From Apiospora phragmitis (lineage: Eukaryota > Ascomycota > Sordariomycetes > Amphisphaeriales > Apiosporaceae): 64,000 nt of DNA. Positions 13,301 through 24,285 of the stretch are shown in pieces (position 1 is the stretch's first letter; each line of letters starts with the position of its first letter). A model generated the notes under the pieces. It was not told the origin of the DNA, made no database searches, and saw only the letters and a program-made list of their open reading frames with translations. The translations under genes and the position numbers were made by a program. Location of the stretch: contig JAQQWL010000005.1 in the NCBI GenBank assembly GCA_038363925.1, forward strand, positions 3,596,001 to 3,660,000. Reading direction: 5' to 3'.

Positions 13301-14881
13301 AAATATTCCTTATAATTAAGAAATAAGGACACTCGTTTTTTAATATCGGCCGTACGAAAGCGACGTTATATTTTACTTAAAAATAGTTTCAACACTTTTA
13401 CCGACAGTTTAAACACCTTTATATAAAAAAGCTTTATACTTTTTTAAAAAACGCCGGCTACGACGACGTCGACTCTACTATTCTCGACGAGATTTATAAG
13501 TTTTACTCTTAATATTAATCGTATAATCCGGCGTTATAAAAAGTTAAATTCTCGTTATAAAATAAATACGACTTTAGTTACGAAATTATTATAAACGTTA
13601 TTTATATTAATAAATAAAACGTATTTTACGTAATTAATTCGAATATATTTTTTAAACGATTATATTCCTATATTCGCTAAATATATAATATATATAAAAT
13701 ACCTTTTATAAATACTAAATATATATATATATAAGGGACCTTTTAATTATATTTCGTATAACCCGGGCATATATTTTTAAAGAAAGTTTTGAAATTACGT
13801 ATAAGTAATAAGAATTACTTATAAATAAATACTTATTAAAGCTTATTAAATAATAAATAAAATTAAACGAGCGTATATTTCGTTATATAAAGTTCTTAAT
13901 ATTTTATAAAAAGATCTCGGTTATTAAATAAATGCCGAAATATTACTTTAAATAATAATTAAAGCTTTAAACAATACGGCTAGCCCCGACGGCCTAGTAT
14001 TTACCTTGCTCGTATTTAAAATATACCTTCCTATCGACGAGAACTTACTACCGTTATTAAAGATCTAAGTACGAAAAAAAGCCGTACGGAAAATAATAAA
14101 GATACTCCGAAAGATACGTATAAATATTAATATTTACCGAGTTTTAAATACTCGGAACGGACCGGCTATCTACGATATTTTAATACTCCTGCTTTGAAAT
14201 AAAGTCTTAATTTGTTAAGAAAAAAAAAATAAACCGAACTATATAAAATAATAGTTATCGAGAACTATACGATCCGGGTAAGTACCTTAAACGGCCCGAA
14301 AGCTTTTTAAGTAACTTAAATTAATCCGTATTATTAAAAAGAGGCTAAAGAACCGCACGACGAGCCGAATATATAACTAGATCCGGAATAGCCGGTAAAT
14401 ATCCTAAATACCGAACCGATAACCGAGGAAATTACGGTAGCTCCCGTATAACGTAACCGGGAACGATTTAAAAAATATTTACTCCGGAACGTTTTAACAG
14501 TTATATTTTTTATTTAAAAAAAATAAAAAAGTATAACTTAATAATTAAGTTTTAATAAAACGAGGTTATTACTTTATCCGGATATTTATTTTAAAAGTCT
14601 AACGTGGAAAAAATTAATAATCTCGCCGCATAAAGAGTTTTCGAATTTATTCGATTCGACCCGGTAAATATACCGGCTAGAGAATTTTTAAAATACGGTT
14701 TATATAAAAGATTAAGGGTAAAACTATAAAGTTATACGAGAAGTTTAAGCTCGTAATATAAGATTATAAAGATATAAAAAAGAGGCTATTTTAATTTAAT
14801 TATTAATAATTTAAAGGATAAATTAAAAACTTTTTTTAACTTTAAAACTAACCTAAATTCGAAATTTTAATATATAACGCT
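10312..14881 (+). mobile_element. Ty1/Copia-type LTR retrotransposon, truncated (copy B)
   Basis: The LTR at 10312-10556 is followed by an internal region collinear with copy A from about 10700 (TATACGCGAAATTAATTAA) to about 14878. Copy B carries about 130 bp after its LTR that copy A lacks. It also lacks a segment corresponding to roughly 5505-5690 of copy A, and its 3' part is missing. The Copia-like reverse transcriptase start is again readable near 14640-14800 (FDPGKYTG-like). It stops at the pogo element that begins at 14884. It is fully RIP-inactivated. Confidence 0.6.
12008..12545 (-). repeat. Degraded tRNA-derived SINE-like repeat, second insertion
   Basis: It carries two copies of the block with TACCCCGCGGGGGACTAACC / TACCCCACGAGGGATTAAC-type cores (12100-12150 and 12500-12545), matching the dimeric structure at 6050-6545. 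The intervening body includes CCCCCTCTCTAAAGGCATAC, almost identical to 6190-6210. A 35 bp tandem duplication (AAAATTAAACCTACGTTTCT) occurs near 12330-12400. It interrupts copy B of the retrotransposon. Confidence 0.6.
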
Positions 14882-14883
14882 TA

Positions 14884-16752
14884 ACGTACTCTATAAACGA
14901 ATTTATTAAACAACCGAATTTATTATTTCCCTTTAATTTAATATAGACTTACTTCTTCTCTTTATTCCTTTACTATATAATATAGTCGGCATTTAAAAAG
15001 AAAGCTAAATAATTCTAGCGCTTTAAGCGATTTAAAAGAACTTAAAATTAAGTCTTCGATTTATTTTTAAAACGTACGATATTCCTTACGCGACCCTCCG
15101 TAACCGACGGCTCGGTCTTTAATTAAAACGTAAAATATCCGCTAATTATTATAAATTAACTAATTTAAAAAAACGCGATTATTTAATATATTATTAATTT
15201 AAATACGTGATCGTTTCCTCCTCGGCTTAATAATATAAAAGATATAGCGAATCGATTACTTTATTAATACGACGCGGGACGCGTCGGCGTTAATTAAGCT
15301 TCGAACTTTATATATCGATAATTAAACCTCCGAACGCGTTTTAATTAAAACATTAATCATTAAAAAATTATTTATAAAGATCTCGACGCGTATTACGCGT
15401 AGTTTATTTTTATATAAAATATAATTAATAAATATAAGATTTAAAAGGAGGATATCTATAATTTCGACGAGACCGGCTTTTTTATAAGCTAAATCTCGGT
15501 TAAAATAATCGTTATAACCTTCGATTAATACGAGAAGCTTAAGGTAATTTAATAAAGGAACCGGGAATAAGTTATAATTATTTAAAGCGTTAGATTATAT
15601 AGTTACGCTATCCCTTCGTATATTATATTTACCGGGAAAACGTACTTCTTTTCTTAATACGAAAATAGCTTATTATCGAAGGATTAAATAATCGTAATTA
15701 CTAAAAACGGCTAGACTATAAGCGAAAAAAGCGAGGACTAGATTCGATACTTCGATAAACTTCGATAAATATATAAAGTCTCGTACGAAAGGTATTTATT
15801 ACTTATTAATCCTTAACGGCTATAAGAGCTATCACTTAATAACTTTCGAACTCTATTATAAAAAAAACTCGATTATTATATTTTATATACTTTTTTATTC
15901 GTTATATAAGTTCTAATTTTTTAATATTAACTGTTTTCGTACGTTAAAAAAGTTATACGAGAAAGAAATCAAGCGTTTTATACGAGCGTATCTCATTTAT
16001 ATCTTAAAGGAGGTCTTTTTACCAGTGTTTTTAGAAGCGTTCTAGGCGATTTTCACCGTTTTAAATATTTAGGGAGGTTTTCGAAAGGCAGGACTTATAT
16101 TTTATAACCCGAAATATATTATTTTATAATTAAATATAAAGCTACGTACGCCGACGCCTCCGGCGACCTCTTTCGGCTTATTTATACCTTAAGAACTAAA
16201 AACTTTAAATAATTTAATTAAAGCTTAATTTTAAACCGAGTACGTTAAAAATCGAATCGCGTAATATTAAAATAACTCTTCGATATTAATTTTAATTAAG
16301 CTTAATTAGATTATAAAAGGTATAACGTAGGTTATATACCGGCTCGCTTTATTAAAAAGTAAAATAGCCGTATTATAAGAAGCGAATAAGATACTTAGCC
16401 GGCGCCGCCGTACGAAAAAGAAACGGCTATAAAATAGAGGATCACTTTATATATAAGCTAAAAAAAACCTATAGTTTTAAAAAGATATTAATAAATAATT
16501 ATAAAACAAATCGCGTTAAAAGAGTAGTCGTACGAGGACGTTTAAAACGCGCTTATAACGCTATAAAATCTACGGAGAGCCCGGGTATAATACTCGTACT
16601 TATTAAAATAATATAGAAGTATTTAGAGATAAAGATTCCGATTAATTTTAAAATATTAAATACGTTATAATAAAATTAATTTATACTTAGTTATACCAGG
16701 TCTTAAGAAGTGTTCAATTCACTTATATATTTAATTCACTTGTGGGGTACGT
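14884..16752 (+). mobile_element. Near full-length Fot1/pogo-type DNA transposon, RIP-inactivated
   Basis: The left end ACGTACTCTATAAACGAATT and the right end, read on the minus strand as ACGTACCCCACAAGTGAATT, form terminal inverted repeats of about 40 bp. TA lies on both sides, the usual target of this superfamily. The size, about 1.87 kb, fits Fot1-type elements. The broken translation shows the DDE transposase: YNFDETGFF near 15450, then a FDKLR / YLLLINP / SYHL stretch at 15750-15850, and FRKAGLIFYNP-like residues near 16080. Right-end bases from 16690 on keep normal composition. Stops from C-to-T change rule out a working transposase. Confidence 0.8.
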
Positions 16753-16754
16753 TA

Positions 16755-17948
16755 GTTAATATTGTAATCTGTACTTAGGGGGCCACTTACTCGTTGCACT
16801 ACCGAGATGCTAGAAATGGAAAGCCACATTTTATGCTGATTTCAGCCGTGGGTCGAAGATACGTCTCGAAAATGATCAAACAAGCAACAATGCATGCCAA
16901 GTTCACACACAACAAGTTGCGGCCAACCTGATATGCTCGGTCCGGTCCGGATGCGATGCGGTGCATCAGAACGGCAAACAGAGCTGATCCGATAATAAGC
17001 GTATACGCCCGCGTAGACGCAACTGTGTACTGCCCCGGGCAGTTGGACTGTCTGTGGCTTGGTAGCATGAGGGCACATCTCGTATGTGTAGTACCGCCCA
17101 CCGAGAAGTCTGGTATTATCGGGAAGGTTCCCCCAAATGGACCATATACGATTAGTCGAGAGGCGCAAATGCACCATGGGATAATAATGGCGACCGCGAC
17201 CGCGGCGTTCGAGAGACTTCCGATCAAAGCTATCGTGTATTGACAAAATGCCGGCGGTTGGCGCGGGCGCGGTCTCGGTCTCGAGAGCTTTCTGACCAAA
17301 GTCATCGTGTGTTGGCAAAGGGTTGGTGGTGTGTATATAATGTATTATTGGAAGTAAAGAAGGTCCTATCAATGCGATGCAGAACGAATCTGGCCTTAAA
17401 ATACCTGCTGAAATACAACTTTCGTTTATCCGGGCTCGACCAAAGTTTACTGTAGTCCTTTGGCTTAGGGAAACGCTTCAAGTTTCAAGGTACAGGTAAG
17501 ACAAGAACTTAGAGGAGAAAAAGAATGAATTCGCTCTAGCCAGTGCGGCCGGCCATGTTGCCGTCAAGATGGGACAACAAATCAATAATGCCGTGCCTGC
17601 TTCGCCACTCTATGGCTCAATGTAGAGTCTTGGGCAGGTTCAGAAGCGGGTTACGCGTGAGAATCAGCTGGACAGACTATTATGCAAAATAGTCCAAATC
17701 AATATTTATATCACTAAAAGGAGTGGGATCACACCCTGTTCTTCGTGATGACAAAACTATCGACGGCAAGACCTATATTCTTAACCGCCCCCCTGATGTT
17801 GAATAGGGGTAGTCGGTACACCCTCACACCTTTGCGTGTACATAGCACCTCAAAGTCCCTTGACTTCCGTACTGGTCCTACACTCCCGCATAATTAAATT
17901 CACCACCCATTTGGTAGAAGCCATCATTCATGCCACAAATCCCACGGT
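16755..17948. other. Intergenic, no gene recognised; short diverged tandem repeat
   Basis: Base composition returns to normal right after the transposon end. Several overlapping 60-176 codon open frames exist on both strands (16799-17455), but none has family features or flanking splice logic. A ~40 bp unit containing ATCAAAGCTATCGTGTATTG at 17210-17250 is repeated with changes at 17281-17322 (period about 72 bp). The stretch 17460-17948 shows nothing further beyond the 3' flank of the next gene. Confidence 0.6.
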
Positions 17949-18502
17949 TTAGGCCTTGCCGGGGCAGATTGCGTAGGCTTTCCCATCCCCGAAGTTGTGG
18001 ACGTCGCAGCGCTTTCCGTCGCCGCCACCGTCCGCCTTGGCCTGTCATCGAATGCTTGTTAGCGAAACATCTGAGAGTTCGTGACTTTACCACAAGTGGC
18101 CGGCAGTACGCGAGTCAAAAGTGTTTATGGTACGACAAATAAATTAGAGTGAGCACCTACGCACTATTGTGCAAGCAAATTATGTCAGCGATCATGAAAA
18201 CTTTCAGTTGAAACAGTTAGGCTGGGATGTCTTTCCCACTTACACTAGTTCCTTGTGTGCACTTGATGTTCTGAAGTAGGTAGTTGCAGCTGTCACCGTT
18301 GCATGCCTGTTCGTGAGGTCGTCAGTGAGGAATCTGCATCGAATCATGTGGCTGCTCATTGCGAAGGACTGCCTACCCCTGAGCCAACTTCATCAGCAGC
18401 CCTCTTGCCCTGGATGTCGGTTCCGATCGGGCCTGTCTTTGGCAGAGCGTACACAGCGGAAGTGCTGGCGATGGCGGTGATGGCGAGCTTGGAGAAATGC
18501 AT
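17949..18502 (-). CDS. Small secreted cysteine-rich protein (effector-type), 3 exons
   Basis: I recognised this from splice logic, not from one long frame. Exons are 18502-18377, 18306-18244 and 18041-17949, all in phase 0. The introns are GT-AG: 18376-18307 (70 nt, CTGAC branch) and 18243-18042 (202 nt, CTAAC branch). The protein has 93 residues. A signal peptide MHFSKLAITAIASTSAVYA is followed by a Kex2-type KR at 33-34. The mature part has Cys 44, 49, 58, 75 and 89 (ACNGDSCNYLLQNIKC; GKRCDVHNFGDGKAYAICPG). An odd number of cysteines is unusual: a possible 3-nt micro-exon TGC at 18161-18163, flanked by AG and GT, would split intron 2 into 80 and 119 nt and add a sixth. It lies alone between two RIP islands, a typical place for effector candidates. 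The family is not recognised, and function as an effector is inference. Confidence 0.72.
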
Positions 18503-19616
18503 CTTGATTGGTGATTTGAGCTTGTAGTTGTTGGTGTTGTTTTAGGTGATGTAGGTGATTGTATATCAAAGAGTTCGTGTCTGATGAAGCATTAGAAAAA
18601 ACCCCAACTGAGGGAGATGACTTGGGCCTTTATATAATTGATCCATCTACCATTGGGCTGCAGCAGATATTGGTATAGTTGCAAGAAACCATCTTTCCTG
18701 ACCTCTCTGTGCCGGCACCCCCCCCCCCTCCTTGCTGTTGATTACGGCTGACTCTGCCATATCTGTGACGCCTCCAAAATATTGTCCTAGAGGGAATGAA
18801 GCCTGATCGGTATCTTACAAGACCTATCATAGGCCGTGGCGGTCAGGCTCCTCTTAGCATAGTTAGCCTTGTCAGACAATGACATAATGAAAATACCCCT
18901 ATCCGCTCCATGGATGGTAGCAAACATGTCAATGACCCACCTGCTACCATCCAACTTTGATATACACCACCGCAACATTCTCCTTCCTTCCTCGCTTTGG
19001 TGGAATACTCACGGGAGAGAAGATGGCGGAGTAGTGGCCAAGGCTGGTCGCGTAGTACCGTACCACTTTCATCCTTGGCACATTCAAACGTGACTCCAAT
19101 ATGTAACATAAGCCGCATCCTGAGTCAGCCGTATCCGTATATGCAAAAATCGGAGTTCACTCAAAGTTTTAACAATATAAAACAGAGGGGAAAGGCTGTT
19201 TGTAGATCTTTGACTATAACAGTACTCGCGTAAGCTGACCTATGGCGATCTCTTGGGGTAGTCCATCACGCGTTACACACCATTCCAGAAGGAAAAAAGA
19301 AAAAAACAAAAGAAGAAAAAGGAAAGGTAAAACTATTATAGATACCCTCGCTTTATTCACGAACCGTGATGTGATTATTACCCTCGCAACCATTGTATTC
19401 ATTGCAAAGGCTGACCCCGATCGCCCCGAGCAACTAACGAAAATAGTATACCAATGGTTCGAGTCTTATACTCGAATATGGACTTACTAAGACGAGAATC
19501 ATCCAATGGAGGTTTATTTCATCGACGGCACATGTCCGCACATTGCTTGAACGACGGTATTGGAGGCAGTGATGCATGGGTAAGGTCGATCCGCCTGCCT
19601 GTGTTGAGATTCTCGG
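18503..19616. other. Intergenic, no gene recognised
   Basis: This stretch contains the 5' flank of the secreted protein gene, a C12-type homopolymer run at about 18717-18728 and a purine-rich stretch (AGGAAAAAAGAAAAAAACAA-like) near 19290. Open frames of 60-90 codons on both strands carry no recognisable domain. Confidence 0.5.
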
Positions 19617-20882
19617 TCATGTTCTGACGTCTACGAGCACCTTGATGGTGGTGTCTTTCTCTTTCATCAAAGCCTCAAATCCCTTATGAACCACCTCATC
19701 CATCTTGATCTTGTGAGTGATCATCCCCTCCACTTGGAGTTGCCCGCTCTCAAGGGCATCGATGACTGCTCGAAAGTCCGATGCAGTAAGGCTTACGGCT
19801 ATTGTTGACACGTCAGTGATTTGCACCTGTGTTCCGTGACATGTAATGGTTCGATTCTGGGCGGGTTCTTTCTCACCTGACGCAAGCCGCTTTTCCCCAA
19901 ACAGTAGCGCCATCATGTCTATGGGAACCGGTGCTTCCCATAGAGCGACGTTGACGATCAACCCCTTTGTCCGGACCGCCCGACAGGCTGCGTTGATACT
20001 AGCAGCCACACCGGCGCATTCCAGCGCGACAGCTGGTCCTTGCCCACCGCAGAGGCTCCTGCATCTCGAGACCACGTCTTCATCCTGAGGATCTAGGACT
20101 GTCGTCGCTCCACATTGCCGCGCGAACTCCTTCCGTTTGCTAGACAACTCCACCACAATGATCTGTCCATCGACTTGCCGGGCCTTGAGGCACTGTATCA
20201 CGGCTAAGCCGATGGGCCCGGCGCCCATAACTAGCACGTCGTCGCCCGGCTTGACGTCAGCTTGTTCTACGGCATGCCAGGCTACCGAGAGGGGCTCTAC
20301 CAAGGCTAGATATGTTGTCAACTTCTGCTCCGCGCATGGAATGAGATATGAGAGTTGCCTCCTCTCCCCCCTTGAAATTTGAATTTCAATAAGGCCCCCG
20401 TGTTACTCACCTCCAATTTCGTAAGGTATCGAATCCGAGAGCTTATGAGCAAACTGGGCATCGATGCAAATGTAATCCGACAAACCACCACCGCCTCCCA
20501 TAAGCCCGATGAAGCCCAGCGAGTCGCAGCAGTTGACCGCGCCCTGCTTGCAGGAGGGGCAGTGACTGCAGCAGATAGTCGGCTGGCAGGCCACCCGATC
20601 CCCCACCTTGACACTGCCTTCATTCTTCGCGACGTCCGAGCCCACCGCCACGACGTCGCCGGAGAACTCATGGCCAAAAGTGATGGGCCAGGTCTCGCCG
20701 GTCAGCGGGTGCGGCGTGTCGCGGAGCGGGATGAACTTGTCCGACAGGTAGGCGTGGAGGTCCGAGCCGCAGATGCCGCAGAAGGCGGGCCGCACTTTGA
20801 CCTGGTGCGGGAGGCATTCCGGCTCGGGCACGTCGTATTTAACGCGCAGGTCGCCCGGGCCGTAGTACCTCAAGGCACGCAT
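19617..20882 (-). CDS. Zinc-dependent (R,R)-2,3-butanediol dehydrogenase-like MDR protein
   Basis: Two exons, 20882-20411 and 20305-19617, are joined through a 105 nt GT-AG intron. The acceptor CTAG just before CCTTGG gives the conserved EIGALVEPLSVAW. The product has 386 residues, close to yeast Bdh1. It is an NAD(H)-dependent medium-chain dehydrogenase, expected to interconvert acetoin and 2,3-butanediol or related secondary alcohols in the cytosol. Catalytic zinc ligands are Cys35 in CGICGSDLH and His71/Glu72 in FGHE. The structural zinc loop has Cys 104/105, 108, 111 and 118/119. The Rossmann motif GAGPIG is at 185-190. The first Met (20882) begins MRALRYYGPGDLRV, typical of the family. 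The exact substrate is uncertain, since sorbitol and other polyol dehydrogenases are related. Confidence 0.88.
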
Positions 20883-21376
20883 AGCTTTCTTTGTGGTTGA
20901 GGAGCAGGTATCATAAATAAATAAAACCCCTGAAGACGGTAGCTAGTTAGTCTTTCTGTCTTCAATCCTTCCTCACTTTAGGTTGCCTGCAACGGAATTT
21001 GAGTCGAAGATAAGGATGGGGTGGCTTTGACGATGTGAATTCTACCAGCACTGTGGTCTCAAATACTTTTACTGCACTTCGCTTGCTTGGTCACGCTTAC
21101 ACGGACGTATCTCCGCATTACCCCGCGCTACTCCATGCTGTGCGCCCCCCTTTTGTCTCAGAACCCCATAAGGAATGCATCATTCGGCGCCATGTTACTG
21201 GGCCCGTTGGGGGCTCCGTCCACTTGGTGACACTTGGTGGACGCAATCCCCTCTTTCTCAAGAGTGTGTAAATGACACGGGTTGTCCCAAAAAGGGATCC
21301 CGGGCGGTTGCCTACAATCTGATCTCCGACGTTGCGGAGTTGAGGGATGGTGGATGGTGTAGCGGTCTCAAAATCA
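20883..21376. other. Intergenic, 5' flank of the dehydrogenase gene
   Basis: This is the divergent flank upstream of the dehydrogenase start. I see no convincing core promoter motif. Open frames at 21035-21432 look like chance frames. Confidence 0.5.
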
Positions 21377-21842
21377 TTATGGGCATAATTCGATAATGCT
21401 GATTTAGCGCGCCAAGGCTCAATAGCTCGCATTATCGCATTATGCTGTGATTTTTGTTACCATTTTAGACGAGGGGCAGGATCCTGACGAGCCACATACG
21501 AGCCACATACCCAGCCACTGCGGCGACCGCGAGCCACATCGGCCACAATTGCCACCGGTCGTACCAGCTTCATTTCCGTCGAAATGGGCATCGAAATAGC
21601 CGTGAAAGTCATCTCGTTGCGACAGTGTTGAGTATATTACGATAATATCCGTGACGGTGCCGACAATATCGAAACAGTACGGTCAGAAATGCGAAGTGTA
21701 CGAAGCGTACGTCAATATGGAGGGGCCACGAGGGACCTCTCGAGAGGTCAGTGCACACTATTTCCATTATCGAAATACTGCTGCATTAGCGTATAATCAT
21801 ACCATAATACGCTATTTTGCATTATGCGCATTATGCCCATAA
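21377..21842. mobile_element. 466 bp MITE with terminal inverted repeats
   Basis: The left end TTATGGGCATAATTCGATAA matches the reverse complement of the right end, TTATGGGCATAATGCGCATA. The similarity extends through a shared TAGCG block to about 35 bp. TCA flanks both sides (21374-21376 and 21843-21845), a candidate 3 bp target duplication. The interior has no coding capacity and is not RIP-altered. Size, ends and lack of a transposase fit a non-autonomous DNA transposon. The superfamily is unresolved; a 3 bp duplication would suggest PIF/Harbinger-like mobilisation. Confidence 0.65.
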
Positions 21843-21845
21843 TCA

Positions 21846-22352
21846 CGATCGCTAGGATGGTGAAGGCTTAACGGACAGTGCCTACGAATATCTTCCCGTG
21901 ATGTTTGGACGATACATTAGCTCGTCAGGAGCCGTTGGTGGACCTGCGACGTGGCAGGCTTGACGGATGGATGCAAGCCTAATAAAGTAAGCAAAAGAAA
22001 ACCCTCACTCGGATACTATAGCTATCCAGTTCACATTCCTAATACGCGGCGGTCATTTCGATGAGTTCCGGTGTGACCGAGACCAATACAACATGCTGAC
22101 AGGAGCGCCTGGCAACATAGTGCTGTGGATGCCACCGTCCGACCCTGGGAACTTGGGATGCAACGGGGCCATAAGTGCCAAGTCTTGGCCTGGTCAGTAT
22201 TCTTAAGAATTGGGTAGGTATCTGATATCTAATGAAACAAGTCCCTAACTCGTAGTCGGCAACTCAGTCTCTCTAGGAGTGCAGCAAGTAGACGATATGA
22301 TATGTAGCTTGGCTCGTCAGTCAACCTGTATGATGGATGCATTTGGCAGGTA
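21846..22352. other. Intergenic, nothing identified
   Basis: Normal composition. An open stretch without a start codon (about 21985-22203, plus strand) gives protein-like residues such as FRCDRDQYNMLTGAPG, but it has no splice partner that I could support. Confidence 0.4.
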
Positions 22353-24283
22353 AGCTAAAGCACCCCTCCACGGACCACCCCTTCGCGGACCAGAAAACCT
22401 ACCAAACACACCCTTTCAATTCAAGTCATTTCTACAGCTAAAATCAGTCAGGACATGCTATTTTCTAGTATTTCTAATAATAATATAGTCCTCTGTTTCC
22501 GTTCTATCGTCTTCTATTCCCTCTGTATCGTTCTGCGGCCTGCTTAGTACTTTAACGTCGGTAGATTCGTCCTTAAATACGACCCTACCCCTTAGCCTCC
22601 GCTTAGCCCGTCGTATGTCAGCTATACGAATAAATCGCTATCCCGGTGCGATTCTTACCTTTTAACGTATTTTAATAATCTTTTTATTAATTTTAATTTA
22701 AAAATAATTAATTTAAGCTTCGAAGCTTATAATTTTATTAATTTACTCGCTAAGGGCTTTATTAGCTTTATAAATAAAGAGTCTTTAAAAAAAAAGATTA
22801 AAATAAAGTTTATAGCGGCTAGTTTTCGATTATTATTTCTTAATACTTAATTATTAAAAAGTGTTTCGATAAGCGTTAAAATTAACTCGACGACGAAATT
22901 AAGCGTCGATTCTTTATTAATTATCGAGGGTAGCTTTAAACGTAATTAAGCGATACCTTTATTTCTTAAGATAATATATTTCGATAATAAAAGTTTCGAT
23001 CGATCTCGCGGATAAATCTTAGTTATTTTTTAAGTATTTTAAATCGCTAAAAGAATTAAAACGTTAATTTTAACCTAGCGGTATACTTTTAATATATTTA
23101 ATTTAATAGGCTTAAATTTAAAAACCACGTTTAAGTATATTTTTAAAAGAATTTTTAGCCTTTTTTTAATAGCTTAAAAACCTTTATATTTAAAACTTAT
23201 ACGATATAATTATAATATAATTTATAAAAAATAAACTATATTTTATTAATAAAATAAAGCTATAGTAATTCTTTATTTATATATAAATTATAGCCGTTAT
23301 AAATTAAAACGACTTATTTATTATTATAATAAAACCGGATATAAGGAATAAAAATATTTTAAATCTAATTTAATATTATAAGATTATTAGTTTACTTTTT
23401 AAGCGATGCTTTAAACCGCTAGTTATTTTAAAAATAGCCGTCTTAGTTTAAAAACTATTAGCTTTAAACGTCGGCCCCTTTAAAAATAACTAGCGGCGAG
23501 AAGGCTACCCTATTATAGCCTATACACTTTAAGGTAGTAATTTATTCTCTTTTCTCGACGTCTTTTTTAAGGGTTAAATAGTTAGTAATCTCGGTAATTA
23601 CTTAATAGTTACTATTAACGCTTTAATTAATACTTATTTTATTAATATTATAAAAGCGTTTAAAAGAGATATTAATTAATTTTAAAGTATTAAGTTTATT
23701 AAAAAAACGTTAATATTAGCGATAATTATTTTATTAACGCGGCTATAATTAATTATTTTAAACTTAATAGTTTTAATAAACTTATTTTTAATTAAAAATC
23801 GAGTATATTAATATTACCCTAGCGTATAAGACGCCTCGAAAGCGTTTAATATTCGTTAAGTTATATATTTAAACTTAATAAGCGTTAACGCGAAGCTTAG
23901 TCTAGCTTAGCTAATAGCTTAATTCGCTAATTTAATCTTTAAAAATAGTAATAATACCTGCCGGTTTTTATTTTACTCTTATCGCGTCGGTATACCTACT
24001 AGGCGCCGAATAACGTACGATCGATCGGTATTTTATTTATAAACGACTTTATAAACACTTAGTTTAAGCTTTACGTTACGTATTATAACTTACGCGCGTT
24101 TTTAAATATTAAACGATAATATAGAGAAATAATTAAAAAAAACGAATAAAATAATAATAGTATATATAGTTAAGAAATAAAGGTATTAAGAGAAATCCAT
24201 ATTATTATCTAAAGGTCTAACGCGTTTATAGCGCGAAACGCGGTGGTCCGTGAAGGGGTGGTCCGTGGAGGGGTGCCTTAGCT
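22353..24283. mobile_element. TIR DNA transposon (~1.93 kb), RIP-degraded interior
   Basis: The left end AGCTAAAGCACCCCTCCACG is matched on the other strand at the right end (AGCTAAGGCACCCCTCCACG). The inverted repeat extends about 40 bp with two mismatches and contains an internal duplicated GGACCACCCCTTC/ACGGACCA motif. TA flanks both ends. Size, TA target and TIR fit a Tc1/mariner-pogo-type element. The interior from about 22660 to 24180 is AT-rich and CpA-depleted, while the first ~190 bp and the last ~50 bp keep normal composition. I could not read transposase residues with confidence. Confidence 0.78.
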
Positions 24284-24285
24284 TA

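Noticed and set aside
1..16754. Mitochondrial or centromeric origin of the AT-rich DNA
   Set aside because: The CpA-specific depletion with retained CpG and readable transposase and reverse transcriptase remnants is explained by RIP of transposons. No mitochondrial genes or satellite arrays are present.
16799..17372. Two overlapping minus-strand frames of 168 and 176 codons
   Set aside because: Different phases over the same DNA, no domain, no splice or signal logic. The overlap with a diverged repeat suggests chance frames next to the transposon end.
18717..18728. Poly-C run
   Set aside because: A simple homopolymer; noted only as a likely sequencing-error site.
21985..22203. Protein-like open stretch without start codon
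   Set aside because: About 70 codons with pleasing residues, but no ATG, no usable acceptor or donor and no recognised family; too short to separate from chance.
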